From Bacteroidales bacterium (GTDB lineage Bacteria > Bacteroidota > Bacteroidia > Bacteroidales > Marinilabiliaceae), in contig JAKSLH010000002.1 in the NCBI GenBank assembly GCA_024401335.1, forward strand, positions 1 through 64,000: a stretch of 64,000 bases of DNA, written 5' to 3'. Under the pieces are notes generated by a model. It ran no database searches, had not been told where the DNA came from, and saw nothing but the letters and a program-made list of their open reading frames with translations. The translations under genes were made by a program, and so were the position numbers. Positions 35,689 to 44,905 of this stretch are shown in pieces (within the stretch, counting starts at the first letter, position 1; each line of letters begins with the position of its first letter).

Positions 35689-36033
35689 CGCTTCGGCACA
35701 GCCTCGTATGACACTTACGTTGGAGGTAGCGGTAGCGGCAACGTTAATAGAATGTATAAGGTATCTGTGTGTGAGGGTATAAAGAATGCCGGATATTCTG
35801 TCGAGCCAACTATTGAAAGTGGTTATCTCAACCATATAGCTGAAGAAAAGGCTAAGACGGCTGCCGAAAACTTCTGGACAATTCCTACTTTCTCTGAGAT
35901 GTCTCTGAAAAAGGCCGATGTCGAGAAGGCTATGTCGTCTGTCGATGTTGCTTTGATGACTATTGGCCGTATGGCTGGCGAAGCAGCTAACGTCTCTGAC
36001 GTTCGCGAGAGTGCTACGGTAAGTATTAAGTGA
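35689..36033 (+). pseudogene. Remnant of a family 3 glycoside hydrolase (C-terminal sandwich domain)
   Basis: An open stretch of about 115 codons starts abruptly with RFGTASYDTYVGGSGSGNVN and continues with YKVSVCEGIKNAGY, WTIPTFSEMSL and VALMTIGRMAGEA. This is the start of the C-terminal alpha/beta sandwich domain of Bacteroidetes GH3 beta-glucosidases, which typically read FG-x-SYD-x-x-x-GGTGSGDVN and then IGR-x-SGEG. The catalytic TIM barrel is missing upstream, and the frame ends soon after GEAANVSDVR. It cannot be active. The sequence ahead of the domain in the same frame (back to 35560) has no GH3 character. It suggests that a glucosidase gene next to the mannan locus was lost. Confidence 0.72.
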
Positions 36034-36057
36034 TTCTGATCTTAATTTGACAAATAT

Positions 36058-36088
36058 GAGGGTGGCTGACAGCCACCCTCTGTTTTTT
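36058..36088 (+). terminator. Terminator after the GH3 remnant
   Basis: GAGGGTGGCT and AGCCACCCTC form a perfect 10-base stem with a 3-base loop, followed by TGTTTTTT. Its preservation suggests it ended the original GH3 transcript. Confidence 0.8.
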
Positions 36089-36166
36089 GCTTATATATAT
36101 CATGAAAAAAATAATGCCATGAGTCGTTATAACTCACGGCATTATCTATATCTTGTTTGTTGCTGA

Positions 36167-37186
36167 CTAGTTCGCAGACTTGAACTGGTTCAAGAAACGA
36201 ACGTCATTCTCAAAGAACAGGCGTATGTCTTTAACCTGGTAGCGGAGCATTGCAATACGTTCTACACCCATACCGAAGGCGAATCCGCTGTACTCCTTGC
36301 TATCTATACCATTTGCCTCGAGAACCGCAGGGTCGACCATGCCGCAACCCAATATCTCAAGCCAACCTGTGCCCTTGCAGACACCACAGCCCTTGCCTCC
36401 ACAAAGTGAGCAGCTGACATCCATCTCTGCTGATGGCTCTGTGAATGGGAAGTATGATGGACGAAGTCTTATCTGTGTGTCTGGTCCGAACATCTCCTTA
36501 GCAAAGTAAAGCAAAGTCTGCTTCAAGTCTGCAAATGATACGTTCTTGGCTACATACAATCCTTCTACCTGGTGGAATATACAGTGCGCACGAGCTGAGA
36601 TTGCTTCGTTACGGAATACTCGTCCTGGAAATACGGCACGAATAGGTGGCTTCTGCTTCTCCATGACTCTGACCTGTACACTTGATGTGTGTGTACGCAA
36701 CAGAATGTCTGGATTGCTGTTGATGAAGAAAGTGTCCTGCATGTCTCGTGCTGGGTGTTCCAATGGGAAGTTGAGTGCAGTAAAGACATGGTAGTCATCT
36801 TCTACCTCTGGACCCTCAGCCACAGTAAAGCCAAGACGGCCAAATATCTCAATGATGTCGTTCTTTACAACAGAAAGAGGATGGCGACCTCCGCAGAGAT
36901 ATGATGTTCCTGGAAGTGTGAGGTCTGCACCTGTTGCAGCATTCTGCTGCTCTGTAAATGCCTCCTTGAGTTCGTTGATGCGTTCTGTTGCTGCAACCTT
37001 GAGCTCGTTAAGCTTCTGTCCAACTTCGCGCTTCTTCTCTGGAGCTACCTGTTTGAACTCGTCAAACAATGCTGAGATTGAACCTTTCTTGCTGAGGTAC
37101 TTGATACGAAATGCCTCGGCCTCTTCAGCGTTCTTTGCATGCAGTGCTTTTACCTCTTCTATGAGGTTCTGTATCTTGTCTAACAT
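36167..37186 (-). CDS. pheS: Phenylalanyl-tRNA synthetase alpha subunit
   Basis: This 339-residue class II synthetase subunit works in an alpha2-beta2 enzyme that charges tRNA-Phe. An N-terminal coiled-coil arm (about 1-85) precedes the catalytic core with GGRHPLSVVKNDIIEIFGRLGF, RTHTSSVQVRVME, FRNEAISARAHCIFHQVEG and the class II motif 3 region GFAFGMGVERIAMLRYQ. The cysteine-rich insert CSLCGGKGCGVCKGTGWLE is common in Bacteroidetes PheS. The beta subunit gene is not adjacent. TACCTTTG on the minus strand before the gene may be a -7 box. Confidence 0.95.
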   Translation of the reverse strand: MLDKIQNLIEEVKALHAKNAEEAEAFRIKYLSKKGSISALFDEFKQVAPEKKREVGQKLNELKVAATERINELKEAFTEQQNAATGADLTLPGTSYLCGGRHPLSVVKNDIIEIFGRLGFTVAEGPEVEDDYHVFTALNFPLEHPARDMQDTFFINSNPDILLRTHTSSVQVRVMEKQKPPIRAVFPGRVFRNEAISARAHCIFHQVEGLYVAKNVSFADLKQTLLYFAKEMFGPDTQIRLRPSYFPFTEPSAEMDVSCSLCGGKGCGVCKGTGWLEILGCGMVDPAVLEANGIDSKEYSGFAFGMGVERIAMLRYQVKDIRLFFENDVRFLNQFKSAN

Positions 37187-37269
37187 CGTAGTATTATTTT
37201 CTAAGGCGCAAAGGTATATAAAAATAGCGAAAAAGAGTCTCGCTATGTAATAAAAACAATAATACGCTT

Positions 37270-38541
37270 TTATCTATAGAGACTGAAGAATCCGTTCTTT
37301 ACGAATTCTATGCCTAATACCGACACATCATCAAACACACGACTGTTCTGCTCGTTGTCATCAGCCATTGCCGATATCCTGCTCATTGCGTCTGTGATGT
37401 TCTTTGTTTCACACATTATCTTCTTCACATTGTCTAGTGATCGGCTGACGTATGACCCTTCATCAAGCTCTACAAGTCCATCGGTAAAAGTCACCAGTCG
37501 GTTGCCTTTCGACATGTGTATGTCTCCTACTTCAATCGTCGGTATGCAGTCGAGCATTCCCAAGGCTATGCACCCATCCTGAAGCTCGGTTATGGTCTCT
37601 GTCTTCGCATCATACACTATCGGTGCCAGATGTCCTGCGTTCACGTAAGAGAGCATGCCTGTAAGCATGTTATATCGGCCCACGAAGAATGTGATGAACT
37701 TGTCGTTTGATGCTACATTGTGGCATATCCTTTGGTTGAGCTCTTTCACGAGCTTGTCAAGTGGTATGTGCGCCGTAAACAACGAACGTACCATCGCCTG
37801 GAAATTCGACATCAACAAGGCGGCGCTGATACCTTTGCCCGATACATCCGCTATGCAGAAACCAAGCGAATATGGAGATAGCTTCAATACATCATAGTAG
37901 TCGCCTCCTACATCCTGGTGAGGACGGTATAGCGATGCTATCTTTGTATGTGATGTGGTTGCAAGATCGTTCTCAGAAGGGATCAATCCGGCCTGTATCT
38001 GTGACGCCAACTTCAGCTCATTGCGGAACGCTTGTTGCTTCATGAGCTTCTCTTGTGCCTTCTGACTCTCTATGAAAACGACAATAAGGTTACAGAGTAT
38101 CTGTATGAATTTGAGATTCTTCAGTGTCGGACTAATTCCTTCACATGTGTCATCATCTCCTACCAGTACATAGCCGATAGGCTTAAACTTATGGTATAGC
38201 GGAATGATGGCATCGAAGCCTGCTAAAGCCTCGTTTTCTGTCATCGCAAGTGTCTCTATCTTGTTGATGTGGGCAAGGTCGCGGTTCACATCAACTAGTG
38301 CCGCCTGCTTGGCGCTTACTCCACTTGTGAGTATGTTGTTCCAGTGATTGCCGGTTTTGGTATATACCAATATCTTTGTCACTCCTATGGAGTCATGAAG
38401 CAAAGTCTCAAACTCTGTCATCAGCTCCTCTATGCTGTGTTCTTCGTTTATGACTTGCGCGACCTCAAGGAGCATGTTCAGTTTTTCCTTGTGTAATCTT
38501 ACTATATTCTGTTCCTGTATAGGGTCCATTGGGTAGTACAA
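37270..38541 (-). CDS. GAF-SpoIIE-type serine/threonine phosphatase
   Basis: The 423-residue protein is cytosolic (419 residues if the second methionine, in MDPIQEQ, is used). A GAF-like sensor domain (about 20-155) and a short coiled linker (FIESQKAQEKLMKQQAFRNEL) precede an RsbU/SpoIIE PP2C-like phosphatase domain (about 190-415). That domain contains DVGGDYYDVLKLS, FCIADVSGKGISAALLMSN, YNMLTGMLSYVNAGHL and VTFTDGLVELDE. Such proteins dephosphorylate anti-sigma-factor antagonists in partner-switching systems. No STAS or RsbW-type gene is nearby, so the target is unknown. Confidence 0.87.
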   Translation of the reverse strand: MYYPMDPIQEQNIVRLHKEKLNMLLEVAQVINEEHSIEELMTEFETLLHDSIGVTKILVYTKTGNHWNNILTSGVSAKQAALVDVNRDLAHINKIETLAMTENEALAGFDAIIPLYHKFKPIGYVLVGDDDTCEGISPTLKNLKFIQILCNLIVVFIESQKAQEKLMKQQAFRNELKLASQIQAGLIPSENDLATTSHTKIASLYRPHQDVGGDYYDVLKLSPYSLGFCIADVSGKGISAALLMSNFQAMVRSLFTAHIPLDKLVKELNQRICHNVASNDKFITFFVGRYNMLTGMLSYVNAGHLAPIVYDAKTETITELQDGCIALGMLDCIPTIEVGDIHMSKGNRLVTFTDGLVELDEGSYVSRSLDNVKKIMCETKNITDAMSRISAMADDNEQNSRVFDDVSVLGIEFVKNGFFSLYR

Positions 38542-38617
38542 TAGTATATTGGCTTGTCTAAAATAAAAAAACTATTGGTATTTTCCAAACGAATTTCAAA
38601 TTAGTTTACACAAGATA

Positions 38618-38657
38618 CAGAAAAGAAAAGGTTCGGCATGTTTTCATGCCGAACCTT
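38618..38657 (-). terminator. Terminator of efp
   Basis: AAGGTTCGGCATG and CATGCCGAACCTT form a perfect 13-base stem with a TTTT loop, followed on the minus strand by a T-rich run. It lies 21 bases past the efp stop. Confidence 0.9.
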
Positions 38658-38678
38658 AATATTGTGCAGTCGATTGAA

Positions 38679-39245
38679 TTACTTCAAACGTTCTACGTAT
38701 GACTTGTCACGAGTGTCAACCTTGATCTTGTCACCCTGGTTAACAAACAATGGTACCATGATTGTTGCACCAGTCTCGATTGTTGCAGGCTTCAAAGAGT
38801 TTGTTGATGATGTGTCACCACGTACACCTGGTTCTGTGTATGTGATCTCGTATGTCATGAATGCAGGAAGATCTACCGCAAGAATTGTCTCGCTCTCTGC
38901 ATGTACAACAACTTCTACAGACTCGCCTTCCTTCAAGAGTTCTGCATTAGGAATAAGTGACTCTTCGATAGGAATCTGCTCGTATGTCTCGTTGTTCATG
39001 AAGTTAAGGCCCATATCGTCCTTGTAGAGATACTGGTATGGACGGCGCTCAACGCGTGCCTCTTCAACCTTAACACCAGCATTGAATGTGTTCTCGATAA
39101 CCTTTCCAGTCTTTACGTTCTTAAGCTTTGTACGAACGAAAGCAGGACCCTTGCCTGGTTTTACATGGAGGAATTCTACAATGAAGTAGATCTGGCCGTT
39201 GTGAACGATGGCCATGCCATTGCGGAAATCTGCTGTAGATGCCAT
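38679..39245 (-). CDS. efp: Elongation factor P
   Basis: The 188-residue protein relieves ribosome stalling at consecutive prolines. The three-domain beta-barrel structure is evident in length and motifs. The loop [17 protein letters not shown] near residues 28-44 carries the lysine normally modified in EF-P, and the C-terminal OB domain ends [21 protein letters not shown] very good promoter lies 53 bases upstream (39298-39329) and a strong terminator lies downstream, so it is a single-gene unit. Confidence 0.95.
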   Translation of the reverse strand: MASTADFRNGMAIVHNGQIYFIVEFLHVKPGKGPAFVRTKLKNVKTGKVIENTFNAGVKVEEARVERRPYQYLYKDDMGLNFMNNETYEQIPIEESLIPNAELLKEGESVEVVVHAESETILAVDLPAFMTYEITYTEPGVRGDTSSTNSLKPATIETGATIMVPLFVNQGDKIKVDTRDKSYVERLK

Positions 39246-39297
39246 ATAATTTTATCTAATAAGTTTATAATGTGTAAATTCTAAAGAATAAATCGTA

Positions 39298-39329
39298 CAA
39301 AATTAGATGTTTTTATGCTAAGTGCCAAA
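39298..39329 (-). promoter_or_regulatory. Promoter of efp
   Basis: On the minus strand TTTG (39326-39329), a 20-base spacer and TAATTTTG (39298-39305). It lies between the 3' end of the OmpA-type gene and efp. Confidence 0.75.
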
Positions 39330-39341
39330 AACAATTTCAAT

Positions 39342-40427
39342 TTATTTGCCCAAAATGCCTATGATCTGGTCCATGTTTGGCGCAAGTATAACCTCTGTAC
39401 GTCTGTTCTTGCGTCGTCCTTCTGGTGTGCTGTTTGTGTCTATCGGACAGCTGTCTGCACGGCCTGTAGCCTCAATATGCGCCTGGTCGATAGAGCCGTT
39501 TGCTATGAGTATGCGAAGCACTGATGTTGCTCGTTTGACAGAAAGATCCCAGTTGTCAAGGATTATCTGACCGTGATATGGTACGTTGTCTGTATGACCC
39601 TCTACGACAATGTCGAGCTCATTGCGTGATGCTAATACCGACGCTATCTTCTTGAGAGCCGAAACACCCTTGCTGTTCACGTCATATTTACCCGACTCAA
39701 ACAATAGCTGCTCCTCAAGTGACACATATACCCGTCCGTTCTTGTGAGTTACTGTGAGCTCGTCGCTTGTGAAGTCTGTAAGTGCATTTGCAATAGAATT
39801 CTTGAGTTCTGCCATCGCGTTGTCCTTTGCCGCAAGTGCTGCCTCAAGCTCTCGCAAACGCGCTGCCTGGTCTTCTATCTCGCTGCGTGCATTGGCCAGT
39901 GCCGCATTCTGCTGCGCTATTTCGCTGTTCTTGTTCTGTATCTCTCGTTCACTTCGTGCCAGATTCTCCTCGCTCTCTGCTAAAGCCTCTTCAGCCTCAG
40001 CAAGCGCCTTCTTCTGAAGCTCTATTGCTCGCTCTGTGCCAAGTCGCTTGTCTTCACTGTCAACAAGGTTGTCCTGCATCTGGAGCAGATGCTTCATGAG
40101 TGCTTTGTATTCTGGCGAATCACCATTCTTGGCAGCAAGTGCCTTGAGGTCGTTTTCTAATGTAGCAAGCTGATTGAGCAATGTGCGGTTGCGCATGCCA
40201 TATAGTGTGGTGTCCTGCTCAAGTACGAGTTTGTCCTTCTGTAGCTGGGCTATGTCACTTTCTAATTGCTTTACTCTCTTCTTGAGAATGTCAGCTTCAA
40301 CATTGCATTCGTCGCTCTTGTCCTGGTAAAAGCGTATTGATCTTTCGGCTTCATGGAATCTTCTGGCTGGTACACACGCAGCTAGGAGTCCAACCGTAGC
40401 AGTAATCGCAAGTATTCGTTTAAGCAT
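39342..40427 (-). CDS. OmpA-family lipoprotein with coiled coil
   Basis: The 361-residue protein has a lipoprotein signal (MLKRILAITATVGLLAAC, cysteine 18). A long coiled-coil region (about 40-215) is rich in Glu, Lys, Ala and Gln. The C-terminal OmpA/MotB peptidoglycan-binding domain (about 225-345) has VVEGHTDNVPYHG, NWDLSVKRATSVLRIL and EATGRADSCPIDTNSTPEGR. It anchors the outer membrane to the cell wall. The coiled coil probably spans the periplasm. TATCTTTG (complement at 40467-40474) may be its -7 box, back to back with the dxs -7 box. Confidence 0.88.
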   Translation of the reverse strand: MLKRILAITATVGLLAACVPARRFHEAERSIRFYQDKSDECNVEADILKKRVKQLESDIAQLQKDKLVLEQDTTLYGMRNRTLLNQLATLENDLKALAAKNGDSPEYKALMKHLLQMQDNLVDSEDKRLGTERAIELQKKALAEAEEALAESEENLARSEREIQNKNSEIAQQNAALANARSEIEDQAARLRELEAALAAKDNAMAELKNSIANALTDFTSDELTVTHKNGRVYVSLEEQLLFESGKYDVNSKGVSALKKIASVLASRNELDIVVEGHTDNVPYHGQIILDNWDLSVKRATSVLRILIANGSIDQAHIEATGRADSCPIDTNSTPEGRRKNRRTEVILAPNMDQIIGILGK

Positions 40428-40466
40428 ATTGAGCGTTTCTTAATTGTTTTAGATTTTTTAGCGCTA

Positions 40467-40493
40467 CAAAGATATTTTGTTTTTTTATCTTTG
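40467..40493. promoter_or_regulatory. Divergent -7 boxes of the OmpA-type gene and dxs
   Basis: CAAAGATA (40467-40474) and TATCTTTG (40486-40493) are perfect inverted copies separated by 11 bases, each pointing at its own gene. Neither has a clear TTTG at -33. The two polymerases would compete for this site. Confidence 0.5.
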
Positions 40494-40531
40494 TACGCCT
40501 TTCCATAGGTAAAAATGAATGGCCGACGCCG

Positions 40532-42418
40532 ATGTATGAACTTTTAAATACAATAAACACCCCAGACGACCTCAAAAAGTTGCCGGTGAACAAGCTGCCA
40601 CAGGTTTGTGACGAGCTTCGTCACTACATCATTGAGTCGCTGTCTCATAATCCCGGACATTTCGGTGCCGCACTTGGTGTTGTTGAATTGACAGTCGCTA
40701 TTCATTATGTCTTTAATACCCCGTATGACAAGCTGATCTGGGACGTTGGTCATCAGGCCTATGGCCATAAGATTCTTACCGGCCGTCGCGAACGTTTTGT
40801 TACCAACCGTAAACATGGTGGTCTTAGCGGATTCCCTAATATCTTCGAAAGTGAATACGACGCTTTTGGTGTAGGTCACTCTTCTACTTCCATCTCTGCT
40901 GCTCTGGGTATGGCTATCGCCTCTCAGCTTAGCGGTGAGAAGGATAGGAATGTCGTCGCTGTCATTGGCGATGGTGCTCTTACCGGCGGTATGGCTTTCG
41001 AAGCTCTCAACAACATGGCTTCTGCCAACCCTGATATGCTTGTCATTCTCAACGACAATAATATGGCTATCGACAAGGTGACCGGCGGTATGAGCCAGTA
41101 TCTTCTCGATATATCTACTTCTAAAACATACAACCGCTTCAGGACTAAGGTCAATAAGGCTCTTAATGCTGGTAGGGAGAAGCGCAATATCTTCACTCGC
41201 TTCACTAATGCTGTGAAGAAATTGGTCACTCGCCATACCAATATGTTCGAAGGCCTTAACATTCGCTATTTCGGTCCTGCTGATGGCCACAATGTTGTCT
41301 ATCTTGTCCGTATCCTCGAAGATATCAAGAAGATAAAAGGTCCTAAGATGCTTCACGTGATAACCGTGAAAGGCAAGGGCTTTAAGGCTGCAGAGGAGAA
41401 TCAGACTGCCTGGCATGCTGTAGGTGGGCGATTTGATATTGAAACGGGTCGTGCTCTCGATAAGCCTAACGAGACACCTCAGGCTCCTAAGTTTCAGGAT
41501 GTATTCGGACATACTATACTAGAACTTGCTAAGAACAATGATAAGATACTGGGCATAACGCCTGCCATGCCTTCGGGATGTAGCTTGAATATAATGATGG
41601 ATGCTATGCCTAACCGCACTTTCGATGTGGGTATTGCCGAACAGCATGCTGTTACTTTCTCTGCGGGTCTGGCTATAAGCGGATATGTTCCTTTCTGCAA
41701 CATATATTCTTCTTTCGCTCAGAGAGCTTTCGATCAGGTCATCCACGACGTGGCTCTCCAGAAGCTCAATGTGGTGTTCTGTTTCGATAGAGCTGGTATA
41801 GTAGGATCTGATGGCGCTACACATCATGGTGTCTTTGATGTGGCTATGCTCCGCCCTGTGCCTAACCTGATTATCGCCTCTCCAATGGATGAGCCAGAAC
41901 TCCGCAATATGATGTACTCTGCTCAGCTTCCTGATATGGGTCCTTTCGTTATCCGCTATCCTCGTGGTCGAGGTTCGGTTGTCGACTGGCGCAAGGATAT
42001 GCATGAGATAAAGGTGGGCCGCGGAAGACAACTGTCTGAGGGTAAAGATGCCGCAATACTTACTCTTGGACCATTGGGCGTAAGGGCTCAAAAGGCAGTT
42101 AGCCTGCTCTCCGAAGAGGGTATCGCTGTGGCTCACTACGATATGCGTTTCGCTAAGCCTCTTGACACTGATATTCTTGATAGTGTTCTGCGTCAGTACT
42201 CTCACATTGTTACCCTGGAAGACGGTGTCGTAGCTGGCGGTTTCGGTAGCTCGATAGTAGAATACGCCAACGCTAAGGGATATACTTGTCATATTACAAC
42301 TCTGGGCATTCCCGACCGATTTATCGAACATGGCACTGTTGACGAACTCCATGCTGAGTGTGGAATGGATCTGCAGGGCGTCATGAATGCATTGAGAAGC
42401 TGCGTTGATCATCGGTAG
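40532..42418 (+). CDS. dxs: 1-deoxy-D-xylulose-5-phosphate synthase
   Basis: This 628-residue thiamine-diphosphate enzyme condenses pyruvate and glyceraldehyde 3-phosphate, the first step of the MEP isoprenoid pathway. Motifs are [16 protein letters not shown], the TPP/magnesium site [20 protein letters not shown] with ILNDNNMAI, the central [20 protein letters not shown] part containing the catalytic glutamate region ([10 protein letters not shown]), and the transketolase C-terminal domain near 490-620. The length is normal. The gene is monocistronic or read with the downstream LytTR gene. Confidence 0.95.
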   Translation: MYELLNTINTPDDLKKLPVNKLPQVCDELRHYIIESLSHNPGHFGAALGVVELTVAIHYVFNTPYDKLIWDVGHQAYGHKILTGRRERFVTNRKHGGLSGFPNIFESEYDAFGVGHSSTSISAALGMAIASQLSGEKDRNVVAVIGDGALTGGMAFEALNNMASANPDMLVILNDNNMAIDKVTGGMSQYLLDISTSKTYNRFRTKVNKALNAGREKRNIFTRFTNAVKKLVTRHTNMFEGLNIRYFGPADGHNVVYLVRILEDIKKIKGPKMLHVITVKGKGFKAAEENQTAWHAVGGRFDIETGRALDKPNETPQAPKFQDVFGHTILELAKNNDKILGITPAMPSGCSLNIMMDAMPNRTFDVGIAEQHAVTFSAGLAISGYVPFCNIYSSFAQRAFDQVIHDVALQKLNVVFCFDRAGIVGSDGATHHGVFDVAMLRPVPNLIIASPMDEPELRNMMYSAQLPDMGPFVIRYPRGRGSVVDWRKDMHEIKVGRGRQLSEGKDAAILTLGPLGVRAQKAVSLLSEEGIAVAHYDMRFAKPLDTDILDSVLRQYSHIVTLEDGVVAGGFGSSIVEYANAKGYTCHITTLGIPDRFIEHGTVDELHAECGMDLQGVMNALRSCVDHR

Positions 42419-42510
42419 TATAAGTTTGGTCTGTTTGGCATCATATTGTGTATCAAACAGTCAGCGAAAAAGAAAAAAAGAGTATCTTTGTACACTTTTA
42501 AAGAAGAGAG

Positions 42511-43368
42511 ATGGATCTTAGTTCTAGAATACCATACTATTTGACAACAAAGTCGAATACCATAAAGCTTATAGTCTTTACGGCTATATTCTCTCTTGTT
42601 TTCATCAATATCTTCGAACCGTACAACTCTCGTGCCTGGTTGCACGATATGAGTGACTTCAAGTATTTCGTTCTCTCAAGTGTCCTTGTGCTGCTTGGCA
42701 TGGCTGTCGTGGCTATTAGCCGAGTTATCATGTACCGCAAGTTCGGCTCTAAAGGTCACCGCCTCCGATTGTGGCAGTTCCTTCTGTGGGTTGCCGCTGA
42801 GATACTGGCAATGTCGCTTACGTTCAGCATCTTCGAGATGACAGCTATGCGTGACGAACGATGTTTCCTCGATCTTATACGTATCGCTCTCCGTAATACG
42901 TCTTTCGTGTTGCTCCTCCCTTATAGCGTGCTTTGGCTCTATTTCTCATGGGACGATAAGAATAAGCGTCTTCTCAGAATTAATGAGTCATATAACTCTG
43001 GTGACGATGCTTCTGCTAAGGACAAGCTTATGATGATCAACTTCTATGATAGCAAGGGTGACATCAAGTTTAGCGTTAAGTTGCTCGACCTTATGTATAT
43101 CAAGGGCGCCGATAACTATATCACGGTCTATTATAAGGATGGTCAGAAGCTCTCTTCTGTCATGATACGTAACACTATGAAACAGGCCGAAGCCGACCTC
43201 AAGCCTAAGGGTATAATTCGTTGCCATAAGTCATATATGGTTAACTCTAAGCATATTAAAACTCTTGAACGTAAAGATGGTGGCGTGATGATACGCCTCG
43301 AGGCTCCACTGCCACTGCAGATCCCTATCACCAAGAGTTATGTGAAAGATGTATATGAACTTCTCTGA
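42511..43368 (+). CDS. LytTR DNA-binding regulator with membrane N-terminus
   Basis: The protein has 285 residues. Four hydrophobic helices lie in the first 150 residues (for example LIVFTAIFSLVFINIF, YFVLSSVLVLLGMAVVAI, FLLWVAAEILAMSLTF, SFVLLLPYSVLWLYFSW). A LytTR domain follows at about 175-285 (LMYIKGADNYITVYY, IRCHKSYMVNSKHIKTLER, LPLQIPITKSYVKDVYELL). This membrane-anchored LytTR type has no receiver domain and may sense a signal in the membrane. TATCTTTG at 42483-42490 is a probable -7 box. The gene abuts the metal transporter genes with a gap of 4 bases, so they probably share a transcript. Confidence 0.85.
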   Translation: MDLSSRIPYYLTTKSNTIKLIVFTAIFSLVFINIFEPYNSRAWLHDMSDFKYFVLSSVLVLLGMAVVAISRVIMYRKFGSKGHRLRLWQFLLWVAAEILAMSLTFSIFEMTAMRDERCFLDLIRIALRNTSFVLLLPYSVLWLYFSWDDKNKRLLRINESYNSGDDASAKDKLMMINFYDSKGDIKFSVKLLDLMYIKGADNYITVYYKDGQKLSSVMIRNTMKQAEADLKPKGIIRCHKSYMVNSKHIKTLERKDGGVMIRLEAPLPLQIPITKSYVKDVYELL

Positions 43369-43372
43369 TGGC

Positions 43373-44224
43373 ATGAAAGGGCTCCTCTTTATATTTACAG
43401 CGTCTTTGCTTTTCTCTGCTTGCTCTATTTCTGCTGGCCGCAGTTCTGCATCTGCCGATGACAGGCCTGTCGTGTCTGTCAGCTTGCCTGTTGAAGAGTA
43501 TTTTGTCGATCGTCTGACGGGCGGTTCTGTTGCTGTAAATGTCCTTATCCCTCAGTCTGCCGGTCACTCCGACTATTCTCCTCTTCCAAGCCAGATGATG
43601 GAGTTGTCACGTTCTAGTGTCTATATGGCGATTGGTGAACTCGACTTTGAACTGTCGTGGAAAGAGCGAATGATGAGCGCTAACCGCAATATGTCTTGGG
43701 TTGATCTGGACAAGGGTATGGCTAGGCACGACGAGGAAGAGAATATGCACCATCATTGTGATCCTCATTATTGGCTGTCCCCAAAACAGGTCGATGTGAT
43801 GGTATCTAATATGGCCGATGCTCTTAAGCCTCTCACCTCTTTTAATGTTGACTCTGCCTTGCAGGCTGTGAAAGACGATATTGCCAGTCTCGATTCTGCT
43901 TTCACTGCGGCTGCTGGTACTGCCGATGTCGCTTTCATGATTTATCACCCTGCATTGACTAGTCTCGCTTCCGATTATGGCATGACTCAGCTGGCTATCG
44001 AGAAGGATGGCAATGCTCCTTCTCCGCAGGCATATATGGCGCAGATTGACAAGGCTAAGTCTCTGGCCGTATCTGTCGTCTTTGTTCAGAAGGGTTATGA
44101 TATGCAGAAGGCTCAGTCGGCAGCCGATATGATTGGAGCCACGGTCGTTGAGTTTTCTCCTGAAGGTCGTGACTGGATGCTGACTATGAATACTATCCTC
44201 AAATCTTTGTTGCTCCACGATTAG
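43373..44224 (+). CDS. znuA: Zinc/manganese-type ABC transporter, substrate-binding lipoprotein
   Basis: The protein has 283 residues from MKGLLFIFTASLLFSAC. An upstream ATG at 43349 would overlap the LytTR gene by 20 bases. The lipoprotein cysteine is at about residue 17. It has the cluster 9 solute-binding pattern: VVSVSLPVEEYFVDRL, SAGHSDYSPLPSQM with the first metal ligand, and a His-rich loop with MHHHCDPHYWLSPK. The loop is typical of zinc binders. It delivers the metal ion to the permease encoded two genes downstream. The gene symbol reflects family resemblance; manganese or iron cannot be ruled out. Confidence 0.85.
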   Translation: MKGLLFIFTASLLFSACSISAGRSSASADDRPVVSVSLPVEEYFVDRLTGGSVAVNVLIPQSAGHSDYSPLPSQMMELSRSSVYMAIGELDFELSWKERMMSANRNMSWVDLDKGMARHDEEENMHHHCDPHYWLSPKQVDVMVSNMADALKPLTSFNVDSALQAVKDDIASLDSAFTAAAGTADVAFMIYHPALTSLASDYGMTQLAIEKDGNAPSPQAYMAQIDKAKSLAVSVVFVQKGYDMQKAQSAADMIGATVVEFSPEGRDWMLTMNTILKSLLLHD

Positions 44225-44227
44225 GCT

Positions 44228-44905
44228 ATGGAACATTCTCCTCTTATAAGTCTTCGACATGTCGATGCGGGCTATGAAGGTCGCGTGATTGTCAGCGATG
44301 CGTCTCTCGACATATTCCCTGACGATGTTATCGCTGTCATCGGACCTAATGGTGGAGGTAAGACAACCATATTGCGTATCCTTCTCAATATAATAAAACC
44401 TATGGCAGGCTCTGTTTACAGACTTGACGGTCTCAAGATAGGTTATCTGCCACAGGTCAATGATGTTGACCTCTCTTTCCCAATAAGTGTTATAGATGTG
44501 GTATTGTCTGGTCAGCTGTATGGCAATCGTCTATTCCCTAGTAAGGAGACTCGTGAAAGGGCAATGGCTTTGTTGTCGTTCGCTCAACTCGAAAAGTATG
44601 CCAATATGCAGATTGGTGAGCTGTCTGGTGGCCAGCGACAAAGGGTGTTCCTCTGCCGCGCATTGATGGGACAGCCTCAGTTGCTCGTCCTCGATGAGCC
44701 GGTTACCTACATGGATAAGGTTGCTGAAACCAACCTCTACCGCTTGTTGCCTGAGCTGGCTAAGCAGATGGCTATAGTTCTCGTGTCACATGACATCGGT
44801 GCTATACCTTCCTTCGCTAAGTCTATAGCTTGTGTCAATAGGTCGCTTCACTACCATGAGTCTAATAAAATATCCGACGAGATACTGAATGAGCTCTATA
44901 TTTGA
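44228..44905 (+). CDS. znuC: Zinc-type ABC transporter ATPase
   Basis: This 225-residue ATPase has the Walker A motif GPNGGGKTT near residues 38-46, the Q-loop region GYLPQVND, the ABC signature LSGGQRQRVFLCRALMG, Walker B LLVLDEPVTYMD, and a switch histidine in VLVSHDIG. It energises metal import with the adjacent permease and binding protein. It starts 3 bases after the binding-protein gene and overlaps the permease gene by 17 bases, as expected for a translationally coupled operon. Confidence 0.9.
   Translation: MEHSPLISLRHVDAGYEGRVIVSDASLDIFPDDVIAVIGPNGGGKTTILRILLNIIKPMAGSVYRLDGLKIGYLPQVNDVDLSFPISVIDVVLSGQLYGNRLFPSKETRERAMALLSFAQLEKYANMQIGELSGGQRQRVFLCRALMGQPQLLVLDEPVTYMDKVAETNLYRLLPELAKQMAIVLVSHDIGAIPSFAKSIACVNRSLHYHESNKISDEILNELYI

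Noticed and set aside
40544..41512. 322-codon frame opposite dxs, and a further 297-codon frame at 41519-42412
   Set aside because: Both are shadows of dxs, whose motifs are unmistakable.
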